Of a stretch of DNA of 64,000 bases, positions 1 through 11,373 are shown piece after piece. This stretch comes from Metellina segmentata (taxonomy: Eukaryota > Arthropoda > Arachnida > Araneae > Tetragnathidae): the NCBI GenBank assembly GCA_947359465.1, contig OX375877.1:27725235-27789234 (forward strand), given 5' to 3'. Numbering within the stretch: the first letter of the stretch is position 1; each line of letters begins with the position of its first letter. The notes under the pieces were generated by a model that was not told where the DNA came from, did no database searches, and was given only the letters and a program-made list of their open reading frames with translations. Made by a program: the position numbers and the translations under genes.

Positions 1-66
1 AGTAAAAGAGACTCTACATGAACCACACACAGGCATCGTTTCCCCTAGTAAAAGATGTCTGTGGGT

Positions 67-135
67 GAAACCAATACCTCCTAGAGATAAGAAAGCCAAA
101 CCACTGTTTTGTGACGTCAGAAAAATTAGGCGATG
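67..135 (+). repeat. 3' end fragment of a LINE copy
   Basis: This stretch matches, in inverted orientation, the 3' end of the non-LTR element whose tail lies at 6418-6495. Both read CCAATACCTCCTAGAGATAA, then AAGCC and AACCACT, and both finish with AAAAATTAGGCGATG. The copy here lacks about 20 bp of the palindromic TGACGTCA-containing part of the other tail. Similarity fades at both ends, so it is a truncated copy or tail fragment of the same family. Confidence 0.7.
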
Positions 136-1098
136 CTAAACATCATTGTTGAGCGTTTGTTTATCAGCGAGTTCCGACTTCATTCAACGAATTATTTAGT
201 TATTGGAATTTGTCAGCTTAAAGTAGCATAATGAAATGAAATTGAAAGCAGGGGAAGAAATATATAGATATACAATTTATAATTGTGGGAAACAATAAAA
301 TATGACAAAGCAACGTTCAGAAGGTTAAAATATAAATAGTAATGTTTGCGATGCTTCATTGAATATCTGGAAAGTTACGGGAGGAAATAAATGCGACCCA
401 GTGAAATTAAGAGTTTAAATTAATTATGGATACAAAATCAAATTGACAGTTTAAATTATATTTAATAGGCAATGATTAAAAAATTCTGAGACATCTGTGG
501 GAAAAATAAATTTTGAAGAATACCCATCATCCTTGATAAATACAGCCATATAAATATATTTTTAATTTAGATTAATTTTCGGTTATTCATAAGAAAGGTT
601 AAAATTTTCCAGGGCTATTTTTGTTGGGTTCTAGGACCTGTTGATAAATTATTGTATCTACGTGTATAGCGACAATATGATACATTTTACACAAAGAAAA
701 GCTAAATTATGATAGTAACATTTAGTAAATCCATTATTCAAATGAGTTTGCTAAAAAAATAATTTCCTTGTTAATGGAATTTAAAAAATGACGAGTTTAG
801 TATTAATGCTTTTTTTAGGTAATTAAAGAACATAACTATAGAAGTTGATCAGATAATTTTTTTTCAATTAGAAGCATTTGAAAACTATTTATATTTAACT
901 ATTTATATTTATGGAGGATGGATGCATATATCAGGTATCTCCAATGTCAATTGCATAATATTTTTTGACCAATATATCCATGTAGTCCCTTTTATATTGT
1001 GTGAACTATTTAAAAAATATTTTGCCTTAACTTTTGAAAAAGGAGGCTGGAGAAGTAAATCCTGTATGCAAGAATTAGTGAACACCCATGATATATTA
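136..1098. other. AT-rich DNA, no feature seen
   Basis: Very AT-rich sequence with many homopolymer runs. The only ORF (922-1104) is 60 codons of low-complexity residues, and I do not regard it as a gene. Confidence 0.6.
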
Positions 1099-1657
1099 GG
1101 GTAATTCCATGCTGAAAAGTAAAAACTTGAAAAAATAAAATAAGATATATTTTACACAATTTTGGGCTTAAAAAAGACTGGAGTTCTTTGGTTTTGATTC
1201 ATCGTGATTGTATTTGATTTATTGTAATAAAAATTTAGCTATTAGAATAAAATTTTGGAAAAATGAAATGTTACGTATGTTACTTAAATTTTTTAAAATT
1301 AAATTTAATTGATGAATGACAGTTTTAAAAAATTTGCATGACTACAATTATGAAAGGCTTTAGAATTAATGTATATACTTTTCAAGCTATATCATGTTGA
1401 ACAAAACAGAATTTTATTCAAATGTTCATGAACCTTTTCTGTTATTCCTCTTTACTGTAACGCAAGTTATTACAGTAAATTTAATTCTGTGGACTTAAAA
1501 ATATCAGCAAATTAATAACATTCTTATCAAAGTTTAGCTTTTTACTAGTTTGTTGAACAATTCAAGTAAATATTTTGTTTTCTATTATTTTTTGCTAATA
1601 TATTTACACTTCAAGATCAGTATATTTGTCTAAATGTAAGTTACCGTGGAATTGCCC
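1099..1657. mobile_element. Unclassified non-autonomous TIR element, copy 1
   Basis: The element opens with GGGTAATTCCATG and closes with the inverted counterpart CGTGGAATTGCCC, giving terminal inverted repeats of about 13 bp. It is flanked by TATATTA and TATATAC, so a TA or TATA duplication is possible. Almost the whole interior is repeated in inverted orientation at 17431-17958. Homology stops at the GGAATTGCCC terminus in both copies, which supports that terminus as a real element end. No coding capacity is visible. Confidence 0.55.
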
Positions 1658-2355
1658 TATATACATATAACTTGACATGAAAATTCAATTCCAATAATGG
1701 ATTAACTTTACGCATATAGTGATTAGTACATTATTATCATACATGAAATCATTGAGCTAACAAATTAATATACAATTATATCAACCAGTCATTTCCAATG
1801 TACCCTATTGATAACATATTGAATACTATGGTAAGAAATTTATTTTAGAATTTCTAAAGTTCACTCACTGAAAGCAAAAAAATAATAGGACACTAGAAAA
1901 ACAAATTTAATTATCTTTATTAAACATAAAATTATCATAGCATAAATAAATAGCATAAAAATCAATACAATAAATTATTCATTTTAATGAATTTACATAG
2001 CATATCTGCCAACACCACATTGCAATAAAAAACATCCACAGTTACCTTTAAATAATTAGATTTTAAAATTTGTTAGAGTTTGAATTTTTCTATCTTTAGG
2101 AAATTTGTCATTTTGGGATTTTTAGGCCTTTTTTTATCTTTAGCAGACAAAACTAGCACAAATCATTTATTCTTTTGCATCAGTTCTTCAAAAATATGTT
2201 TGTTGATTTTTTCAGAATTGACTTTTGTCGCAAGTTTCAACTGGCAGGAAAATTTCTGACGAGTTCAAAACATTTGACGTGATATTACATACAACATTTC
2301 TCTTATTTTGAAAGTCAACAATTTTCAAAGTCTGTGGATAATAACTTAGATACAA
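1658..2355. other. AT-rich DNA, possible 3' flank of the P-like element
   Basis: No ORF or recognised repeat. It lies directly downstream of the minus-strand P-element relic, so part may be that element's 3' untranslated or terminal region. I could not find its terminal repeat. Confidence 0.4.
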
Positions 2356-4190
2356 TTATGTAATTGTATATACTTTGGTAATTACATCATTAATTGGATA
2401 CTTCAATCCACCTCGATCTAGATTTTTGATCAAAGCATAACATGAACTTAATTCAAGTTCTCTATCAACAGATAATTGAGCTTTACAAGATAAACAGTTG
2501 ATGGTTTTTGAAAGAGAATGAACACAATAGCCAGCTACAAACACAATAGCAAGAATAGTGTCATTCAAGTCAGAAATATCAGAGTTACAAACATTAATTT
2601 TACCCAAAAATTGAATTTATTCCCCCAAATTTTCAACTTCAACTACATCTTTCACATCTGAAATACCAATATCAATTTCACCATTTTTTTTTAGCTTAAC
2701 CATAATGGAAGAAGAGATATAATTCTAATTTTTTTTTCAGTTTTAAAGAATTCTGTCAAATTTATATTATACTGGGCACCTGCTAGCTGGCGATAACTGC
2801 CAAAACAGTCTTCTAATTAATCAGTTTGCAGTTAATATATACTAAAAATTTAACTCTTCTATACAATAAGTTGTTAGTTCTAATATTGCACGCGTTGTGT
2901 GATACAATGCTGTTTGTGTATCAGCATATTTTACAATAGCATTTGATTCAATTTCATGAAGCTGTTTTAGTGTTAAGAGAGAGGCAGATTTTAATCTTTC
3001 TGTGATTTGTTCCGCATTCGATAAATTATTGTCCAATTGGTAAAACATTGGATAAAACATACATTGTCCACAATTTTTTTTGGTTTAGCCAATTATTTCT
3101 AATACATTTCAGTATGTGGACAGGTTCAATAATGGAAAACAATGGTTTTGAAGGGTCAGCAGGATGATTATAACAAATACTCAATTTGGGTGGGGAAGCA
3201 AAAAAAGAAACAGCTTTACGATTAATAGCATTATTGTCACTGGATGTACGCAACTTTAAAACCAAGATGTTCAAGACCTATAACAATTTTAAACAAGAAA
3301 TAAAGAATGTTCAAAATAATTGTCTTAACGGATAAAATGTGTATAACATCTTTATAACTAGATTTTATACTTTGCAGCATAAATACATAAGCAGAATTAG
3401 TTGCCTTCTCACAGTTATAGGATACCCCAATAATATCACCACCCTTATAATCAAGAAAGGCTTTCAAATGAATTTCATCAATAAGTAATGATACATATTT
3501 GTCAGCATCATTTAAGTGTAAACTCTTTTCCTAAGCATATAATAAAAAATTATTATCAAGTCCTTCAGTTTAGGGATCAAAATTAAATTTTGAACAGTCT
3601 CTTTACTGTCGAAGTATGGGGTATAATTACAAATCCACAAATTCTTAAAAATAGATACGCGTGTGGGGATATGGTAAAGATCAAACTGTTTAAAATTAAG
3701 AAATCAGAACTGTACCGATTTCGATTCTTGTGATTTTCAGCAAGTGATAGTTGTTCAGCAACAAACCCAATAATAAGCTTCGACTTTCACTTGCGACACA
3801 CTTTAATAAGTCTTTAAGTACATTCTGCGTTAAACTAAACATATTTTTAACATTACCGTCTCCATTTGGAGCATTCAGGTTTGATGTTTCCAAAAGAATG
3901 GAATCTAAAGTATTGATGTTATTAATATGAAAGGGAAGTTTGTAATTTCCAATTACAGAGATCATAACATTCTCTTTATAGGCTTTTATAAAACAATCTG
4001 AATCAACAACTACAGACAAGGATATCACTAGTGCTGACGTTGAGATAATAAGAAATAAAATGCCCTTTTCTTTTTTTAATACAGAATAGCAAGTTGGCAC
4101 ATTGATCATTTCAACACCTTCCAAATGCTGGGGATCACTGCCTTTTGAAGCCGAGGCTTACAAAGGTTAACATAAATTTTCCTTCCATTT
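2356..4190 (-). pseudogene. Decayed P-element (THAP9-type) transposase
   Basis: Five consecutive minus-strand ORF pieces (4124-3696, 3467-3237, 3274-3026, 3060-2842, 2607-2356) read in order as a P-element/THAP9-like DDE transposase. Visible family features are LDYKGGDIIGVS followed by FMLQSIKSSYKDV, then DNNAINRKAVSFF, the segment VHILKCIRNNWLNQK, and near the C terminus an IAGY-like VAGYCVH, CxxC and DRGGLKYP. The family cuts and pastes DNA using an RNase-H-fold domain interrupted by a GTP-binding insertion. The pieces lie in different frames with several stops. An N-terminal THAP zinc finger is not visible. The gene is dead. Family assignment rests on remembered motifs, not a search. Confidence 0.7.
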
Positions 4191-4317
4191 TTTTCGTCGA
4201 ACTCTTCTGCGACGTACCTGATGTCACTTGACAAAGTGAAGTTCAGAAACCTAAAATTATGTAATAATTTTAAAATAGAGTTCTAATTTAAATTTCTAAC
4301 CCACAAACACACATAAA

Positions 4318-5382
4318 TCGCGACCCGGCTAGAAAAGTGAAGTCAAAAAATTAAAATTTTGATGTTATGTTATAGAAAAATATGTATGAGGTGCCCTATA
4401 TTACTATTAAATACAGGGTGTCCTAAAAGTTCTGTACTGACAATTCGTAAATTTACTATACAAAAACAACAGACTTCAAAACAATAATTTTTATGCTAAT
4501 GGTAAAAAGCACTTTTAACCTAACGTAGAAAAAAACAATTTGAACTTACGTTTACAATAAATGTTCAAAATTTCCATCTTTTTCTTGGAGGCAAGACTGA
4601 TTTGAAGACTGAGTTTGCTCATATTTTTAGAAACACGTTTCAAGATGCTGAGTAATGACAATTTTCAGATTTCCTATTGTTTGGTGATTATCTTCATAAA
4701 CTTTGTTCTTTAAATATCCCCACAGGAAAAAAATAAGGAATGTGCAGATTAGGGAACGAAATGGCCAAAGGTTTATTGAGACGAGGTGATCGCCAAAAAA
4801 TCTTGAAGCATGCTCATGGTTGTTTCAAAACATTTTGAATGGCAAGTTGCAACGTCTTGTTGGAACCAAGAGTCTCATTCATTCACTTCTAATAATGCAA
4901 CAAATTGGTGAATAAGTTGATACAGGGTATCTTTACTTAGTATTGCATCCTTTGGATATTTCTGTCGCCAAAAATCATTACATCTTTCATGCGATTTATA
5001 TTCTAAATAAGCCTCAAACAGGACAATTCTCTGAATGCATGATAAATTTATCTTGCAATGAAGAACAAAATGACATGGAACTCTTTTATCGCACAACTTG
5101 AGTGCAAAGAAAATCAAACGATAAAAATTAAAGAGTCGATAAAACAATATGCAGACGATAAAATTCAATAATTAAAAAAAAACACTGGCAATAAATTTTT
5201 TTAAAGTTGGAGTACAGGATCTTTTAGGACACCCTGTAGAATATAATAGAAGTAACCACCATAAATACTTACCTAAAATTTAAAGAAAGCTTATACTATT
5301 TCAATGTTTTATAGTATCCTTTAAGTGATGTTTCTCAAATTCTGCAATTTTGAGCTGTGTCACTTTTATTGCCAGGGTGCGA
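4318..5382. mobile_element. Short TIR element (MITE) split by a mariner insertion
   Basis: The ends TCGCGACCCGGCTAGAAAAG and CTTTTATTGCCAGGGTGCGA are inverted copies of each other. They match the termini of the intact element at 52636-52902 and of the copy at 44997-45241. Without the 825-bp insertion (4412-5236) the element would be about 240 bp, as in the other copies. No coding capacity; TA target preference is suggested by the 52636 copy. Confidence 0.75.
4414..5236 (-). mobile_element. Internally deleted mariner-like transposon, nested
   Basis: TIRs begin CAGGGTGTCCTAAAAG at both ends and continue to about 25 bp. TA dinucleotides flank both sides (4412-4413 and 5237-5238). On the minus strand, 5168-4875 encodes a helix-turn-helix N-terminal region (RIVLFEAYLEYKSHE and KDTLYQLIHQF). 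About 4800-4560 reads, with frameshifts and stops, like the mariner C terminus around a CDFFLWGYLK-type block and a final GNFEHLL. The catalytic core between them is deleted. It sits inside the MITE at 4318-5382, so it is the younger insertion. It could move only with transposase from elsewhere. Confidence 0.75.
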
Positions 5383-6415
5383 TATGTCTATACAGAAATG
5401 CAGAGCTCCCCCAGACAGTTTCAGTAGGACGCAGAAGGATAATTATGAATTATTACTCGACAAAATTTTCTCTTCTTCTATAATGCTTTTATTTTTTTTA
5501 AAGTAAAATTGCATTATTACTATTTTTGTTGATTGGCTACTGTTATAAACATGGAGTATTTTACAAAATTAATGCCTTACAAATGATCAAAACATGCATT
5601 TTTCTCAATGAAAATTATTATTTTTCAACTCTTATCTCAATACTGTCTATGGATATTAAATTCATGTCACTCAACAGTAAACTTTCCATGTTGATATTAT
5701 GACATGGGAGAGGTTTAGGATATATAAACAAAATAATACTGTAATAGGCTTATTCATTATTTGTTCGAATTGTTTTTTAATCATAATTAAAGTCAATTAA
5801 GATGTTTTGCTGTATTGTTATCACTATTATTGATTTATACATTTTAAACCGTAACTTTATATATACTCAATTATTTATCATTTACCATATCTTTATCATT
5901 TATAAGTCATGTATAAGTTTCAACGAAGTCTTTTTACTGCACATATCCTATCCGGGTTCTTGCCGGCTTTTAACTAATTACGTTATATTTTTACTCAAAA
6001 ACAAAAGTCACCATACAAAAGTATCTTTATATTTTTTCAATTCATGAAGTTTTTTATATGCTTCGATCATCATAAAACTACAGAATATAATGCCAACATA
6101 AAAAAATATCTTCACTTACTTTAAAATTGTTAAGACATAATCCTTCCTCGGAATTGCCGATATCCATTTTCTTCTGAGCTCTGGGTCAGATGGAAAGCTG
6201 AAGACTAACTATTGAATTTGCATCGTAGTTCTACAATCCTCTACAATGAGGAACTGAACACTCAAAGGGAATCTTAATACTGCTTTGAGTACAAAAAAAA
6301 ATATGCTTTAACAAAAGTATAACTTTACAAAAGTTAAAAACCAACACATTCATCAATTTTCACCGCATAACGTTACGCAGTTATTTCAGGCTTTTTCGTA
6401 ACCAGTGCGTTCCTA
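5383..6415. other. AT-rich DNA, no feature seen
   Basis: Apart from a low-complexity 81-codon ORF (5802-6047) with no recognisable motif, I see nothing here. Confidence 0.5.
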
Positions 6416-6489
6416 TCATCGCCTAATTTTTGTGACGTCACTACTCTCTAGTGACGTAGTGGTTCGGCTTTCTTATCTCTAGGAGGTAT

Positions 6490-7131
6490 TGGTGAAACGC
6501 GTGTGTCCGATTCGAAGACGATTTAAAAGTACATTGGAACGTCGCACTGGTAATGTGGACCACACTGAGGTGTCTGAATGGATGCTATGGAGCATGTTAT
6601 TGAACTGTGTGTGTGTGCGTTCCAATCATTTTCCCAATCGTTCCACACCATGTCTCGTACAACATGTCGGAGATCATCGTATGGAATGTGTATGTTTATT
6701 GGAGTAATAGCATTTCTGGCTGCAGCATCCGCCAGTTCATTACCTACTATCCCGACGTGTCCGGGTATCCAAGAAAAGGTAATTCCGAAACCACGCCGGG
6801 TGAGTTTTTGGTTTATTTTTAAAACGGCGTGTGCCAGGGGATATCTCAAACACTCAGATGTTAGTGATTCCAATACACTTTTTGAATCTGTGTATATAAT
6901 AAAATTACCAATTGGCCGATTAGAAATATATTGCAACGCTTTGTATATGGCTAAAATTTCTGTTGTAAAAACTGAAACTAAAGATGGTAATGAATAACTA
7001 AAGGAACTCGAGTGACACACAAATGCACAGCCTGCATGATCAAAAGACTTCGATCCATCAGTGTATATTGCTGTATGGTTGCTAAAATGGTGACGATGAG
7101 AAGAGAAAAGTTGTCTGTAAATGGATTGCAT
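6490..7131 (-). pseudogene. LINE ORF2, RNase H domain and C terminus
   Basis: Reads as a type I RNase H, which removes RNA from the RNA:DNA hybrid. Counting from the Met at 7131, D25 (YTDGSK), E58 (TEILAIYKAL), D82 (YTDSKSV) and D135 (NELADAAA, after GHVGIVG) complete the catalytic set. The main frame stops at 6523. Another frame there encodes NRLRIGHTRFTNTS, the usual segment following RNase H in such ORF2 proteins, before a TAG near 6492. So a further indel lies near 6545. Confidence 0.8.
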
Positions 7132-8896
7132 TTATGTTGGATTTTCCATAGTTATGAAATAATTTTAAGTATGATAAGTTTGGGAATCTCCAAGGTGAAA
7201 AAGAAAAATGAAACTGCTCAGCAACATTTATGGAATGGAGATTGGTATTTTCCAGGGCATTTCTCATTCGCAACCCAAAGGTAGGAATGCAGGAGGGGCG
7301 ATTCCTAAAAAGACGGTCATAAGAGTAATTCAATGATGTATGTCGTAATGGATGAGTTGGATGACTTAATATACGGTAGTAGAGTCGTAGTGACAACAGT
7401 AGACGTGTAGAAGCCAAAGGTGGTTCGTGGCATGTTATATATAGGCTTTTGACGGGTGAAGTCCGAAAAGCTCCGGAACAGATCCTCAGTGCTGTATGAT
7501 GTATTGTATCGAGCTTTCGAAGCACAGATTGACGAGCAGAGCCGTAGGCTGCACACCCATAGTCTAATCTGGAACGAATTAAAGCTCGATAAATTCTAAG
7601 CATGGAGGACTGTTCCGCCCCCCAAGATGTATTATATAGCACTTTTAAGAGATTAAGTTTTTTCTCGCAAGACATCCGCAGCTGCTCGACGTGGGGAAGA
7701 TAGGTAAGTTTCCGGTCAAAAACGATACCCAGAAATCTTACTCTATCAACCACTGCAATTTTATTACCATCCATGAAGATCTCTGGGTCAGGATGCAGGT
7801 TTCTACGCCGGCAGAAATGAACGCAGGGTGTCGTTTGAGCGGAGAAGTTGAAACCGTTGTCGACACTCCACCGCGTCAAGCGAGATACAGCTGTCTGCAG
7901 TTGTCGCTCGACGTACCGCATGTCGTTTCCTTGGCAATGAATACTTAAGTCATCCACGTACAAATTACCCTGGACGGATGGAGGTAATTGATTTAAAATA
8001 TTGTTTATTTTTAAAGAGAAAAGGGTTACACTAAGGACACTACCCTGAGGTACGCCCTCTTCTTGGATATGAAGGTCCGATAAAGTAGAACCAATGCGAA
8101 CCTGAAACTGACGTAGTGCTAGAAAATTTTGTATAAAAATCGGCAGATGTCCTCGAAACCCAAGTGAATGTAAGTCACGGAGAGTTCCGTATCGCCATGT
8201 GCGATCGTACGCCTTCTCCATATCAAAGAAGATGGAAACCAGATGGTTTCGGCGCAAGAACGCACGGCGAGCTTGAGTTTCAAGGAACAGGATGTTATCT
8301 ACCGTAGAGCGGGCAACCCTGAAACCGCTCTGAAAAGGTGACAGAGCCTGTGTCGTCTCAAGGATATAAACGAGACGAGCATTAACCATCCTTTCAAAAA
8401 GTTTGCACATGCAGCTGGTGAGTGCGATTGGCCCATAGTTATATGGATTAGTTGGATCGTTTCCAGGTTTTTGAAAAGGTATAACTATGGCACGTGTCCA
8501 AGCCAATGGGAAAGTATGCTCCTCCCATATACGGTTAAATAGGTGTAAATGGTTACAAAGGGAATGACGAGGAAGGTGTTGAATCATTGCATATGAAATA
8601 CCATCAGGACCAGGTGCAGTCAACTTGGTCCTTTTAATGCATCTCATCAGTTCCCTTTCCGTAAATCTACAGTTGTACGCTAGTTCGGATCGAGATTGAA
8701 AGTTGAGGCGATGTGACTCTGCATGATGTTTTGCGCGTTGAAATGTGTCTGTGTAATTGGTGGTATTGGAAGCTGCAGAGAAAGCTCGTGCGATGACATT
8801 GGCTATCTCGGCAGCATCAGACACTTGTTGGCCGTTCTCTTCCACAAAGGAGATCGAGTAATCAGAATGAAAACCCATCGCTTTCCGAACCCTGTC
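7082..8896 (-). pseudogene. LINE ORF2, reverse transcriptase domain
   Basis: Continues in frame from the endonuclease after the TGA at 8899-8897; the first internal Met is at 8878. Counting from that Met, FDMEKAYD (218-225), VPQGSVLS (276-283) and the catalytic YVDD box (307-310) are visible, with the usual thumb region beyond. One conserved position is altered: YNYGPIALTS has Gly where Arg is expected. The frame ends at 7082. The RNase H domain begins in the +1 frame around 7131, so a single-base indel separates them. Enzyme role: target-primed reverse transcription of the element RNA. Confidence 0.85.
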
Positions 8897-9937
8897 TCAC
8901 AACTGTTTTGAGGGAGTGGCAGATGTTATGCCTGAGACATACTTTATCCATGATTCCCTTTGGCTCTGACGTCGCACTCGGCGAGCGTTTGCTTTCGCGC
9001 GCTTGAAGGAAAGTAGATTTTGAGTGGTGGGGTACCGGCGGAAGATACCCCACGACTTCCTTTGGATCTTAATCGCTGCAGTGCATTCAGGAGTCCACCA
9101 AGGTTTACAAAATCTATGAAAGGTGGGAGATTTCTTGGGTATCGTTGTATCAGCAGCTGTAATCATAACATCGGTGACTGCTACAATTGCGTCATCTATG
9201 CTGCCCTGTACCATCTGTTCTGTCATAATGGCCTGAGATGCAAAGTCAGGCCAGTCGGCTGCCTCATAAACATATCGTGACGGGCGGCTAACAGGATCAT
9301 TTCTACCAATATGAGTGACGAATATTGGGAAATGATCACTGTTGCGCAGATCACTACCGACAAAGAAAGATAGAGAAGGTAATATAGAAGGTGAGCAGAT
9401 GGCGAGGTCTATTGCATGAAATGTGCGGGATGGTTCGTGGAAGTAGGTAACCTCGCCGTTATTGAGCAGACAGAGACAGCGATCTGTGATCAGCTGTTCA
9501 ATCTGTCGCCCACGGGAATTGGTATCCCTACTTCCCCAAAGTACACTATGAGCATTAAAGTCACCGAGTATAATAAAAGGCTCTGGTAATTGATCCACTA
9601 AGTACTCAAGGCTCTGTTGTTGGATGGTGTCGTTTGGTGGTAAATATAGAGTACAGATGGTAATCATTCGTCCTATTTGCATTTTGACAGCTATTGCTTG
9701 CAAAGGAGTGTTGAGCGGAACAGCGAGAGATGGGTATGCTTGGGAGGTGAAGAGCGCAACACCTCCCGAAGCTCTTCCATCATTGTTGCAATCACTTCTA
9801 ATACAAGTATAGCGACGGATCTTCGCCGTGTCAGACAACTTGAGGTATGTTTCCTGAAGTGCGACACAGGCGGGTTGGTACTCTGCAATCAGGGTTTTCA
9901 TGTCATCAAGCTTATTACGCATGCCACGACAGTTTCA
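8897..9937 (-). pseudogene. LINE ORF2, APE-type endonuclease domain
   Basis: Encodes the target-nicking endonuclease. The readable frame starts with NCRGM, the usual opening block of this domain, but the preceding codon (9937-9935) is TGA where the family normally has Trp. Catalytic motifs are present: LQETYLK, GDFNAHSVLWGS and NSDHFPIF. The frame ends at a TGA (8899-8897) after TPSKQL. Six codons later the same frame continues as the reverse transcriptase region. This is therefore one ORF2 interrupted by two Trp-to-TGA changes, not separate genes. The active-site residues themselves are intact. Confidence 0.85.
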
Positions 9938-9954
9938 GGATATCAAAGTATCTA

Positions 9955-11373
9955 TCACTGATTTATAGAAGATAGGGCAGACTTTTCATTCTGCCCAGGA
10001 GGCTCATCTTCCATTTCAATGATATTGTCGTCTTCAGAGAGTCCCGACGACGCATAGATATCTAATTCGTAGTCTTTAGCTGCATGTAAGAGGACATCTG
10101 ATGGAGTTTTTTTGAAGAGTCGTGTAACTTTTGGGTCCCTATTTTTAGTAGGAACTCCAACTTTAGCACGCTTCTTCTTTTTAATGTTCTTAGGTGTGGT
10201 AAATAGTGGTTGTGGTATCTTTGTACTTATGTCTGTAATTTTAGAGGTAGAAGGTATGGAGTTATTGGATTTTTTAAGTATCTTTTTGGTGTTGTTTTCT
10301 AAAGAGGGCTTAGGGATGGTAAAGTTTGGAAGTGCTAAATCGCTTCCAAATGGGGGGTCGGTTTGTGTTGCTATGGTTTTACATAATGTGATTATTTTTG
10401 GATTGTTGGTCGATTGGTTGGTTACTTTTGAAGCGTATGAAATACCTACCACAGGGGTGCGGGACTCCACAAGCTTGCGTGCCTCAGGAAAGGTTATATT
10501 TTGTTTCGTTTTAACTGTCTGAACTTTTTCGAATATCCACTTGGGACAAGATCGTGAAAAGGCCGGATGATTGCCCTGACAGTTTATACAATGGGGATTA
10601 GCAGTGCATGTTTCAGATTCGTGGCCCACCTCTCCGCAACGAGCACATCTCGTGGGACCACGACAAGATATTTTCCAGCCGAAGCAACGTTGGGGATTCG
10701 GAATGAAGGCACGCACAGGGCAACTGAGGTAACCTGCTTTTATTCGAGACGGCAATGTGGGATTATCGAATGTCAGGATGATGTGCTTTGTGGGAAGCAC
10801 TGTCCTATCCCGACCACGGATGGTAATTCTTCGAACTCCGCATACTTGCTCGTCTCGCAAATTTTCCAGTATTTCTGTTTCAGATGTATGGAGTAAATCA
10901 GGATCTGATATTACTCCTCTCAATGAGTTATGTGGGGAAACGGAAACATTAAAAGAACCTAAAGTAGTTGAATTTTTTAAAAGTAGTGCCTGTGCTTCTG
11001 AAGAAACTTCAATTAAAAGATCTCCAGAACGTAATTTTTTTATGGTTTTAAGATTTCCAATGAATGATTGGAAGGTTTTTTGTATCAAAAAAGGTGAAAT
11101 ATGCGAAAATGAAGATTGAACTTGTTCTAAGTTCTGTTCATTACTAGTTAACTTAACGATGAAAAATCGAGCATTTGTGAAAGAAATTGCATGTCTTTGT
11201 TGCTCCCTCTGAGAGGGAGAGGAGTTTAAGTTTTTGTCACTCATAATAAATTTAGAAAAAAATTCGGACCCTGCAGCACACCACCCACCACCGAGTCCAA
11301 CAAGGGGGTGCAAATTTGCAGCTGTGTTAACAGGGTCTATACGCATACGAATCATCTCTGTAGCAAACACCAC
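9955..11373 (-). CDS. LINE ORF1 (gag-like zinc-knuckle protein)
   Basis: A 472-codon open frame encoding the nucleic-acid-binding ORF1 protein that packages LINE RNA. The likely true start is the internal Met at residue 44 (position 11244, MSDKNLN), because the preceding residues come from GC-rich leader. Residues 243-256 form a CCHC knuckle (CARCGEVGHESETC, C-X2-C-X4-H-X4-C). Residues 262-276 form a second, C-X2-C-X3-H-X6-C. A third knuckle just upstream (RCFGWKISCRG, about 229-239) looks degraded and shortened. The C-terminal third is rich in Lys, Ser and Thr. It ends about 18 bp before the start of readable ORF2 sequence, in another frame. Being intact while ORF2 is broken suggests chance or a fairly recent insertion. 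Confidence 0.85.
   Translation of the reverse strand: MVFATEMIRMRIDPVNTAANLHPLVGLGGGWCAAGSEFFSKFIMSDKNLNSSPSQREQQRHAISFTNARFFIVKLTSNEQNLEQVQSSFSHISPFLIQKTFQSFIGNLKTIKKLRSGDLLIEVSSEAQALLLKNSTTLGSFNVSVSPHNSLRGVISDPDLLHTSETEILENLRDEQVCGVRRITIRGRDRTVLPTKHIILTFDNPTLPSRIKAGYLSCPVRAFIPNPQRCFGWKISCRGPTRCARCGEVGHESETCTANPHCINCQGNHPAFSRSCPKWIFEKVQTVKTKQNITFPEARKLVESRTPVVGISYASKVTNQSTNNPKIITLCKTIATQTDPPFGSDLALPNFTIPKPSLENNTKKILKKSNNSIPSTSKITDISTKIPQPLFTTPKNIKKKKRAKVGVPTKNRDPKVTRLFKKTPSDVLLHAAKDYELDIYASSGLSEDDNIIEMEDEPPGQNEKSALSSINQ

Noticed and set aside
6578..6997. Plus-strand ORFs within the LINE (also 10112-10522, 9677-9961)
   Set aside because: They are antisense shadows of ORF1/ORF2 coding frames without motifs of their own.
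8897..9937. Reading TGA as tryptophan (variant genetic code)
   Set aside because: It would heal some breaks, but other copies use TAG or TAA at the same sites, and frameshifts remain. Trp is encoded by TGG elsewhere in the same ORFs. Decay explains it.
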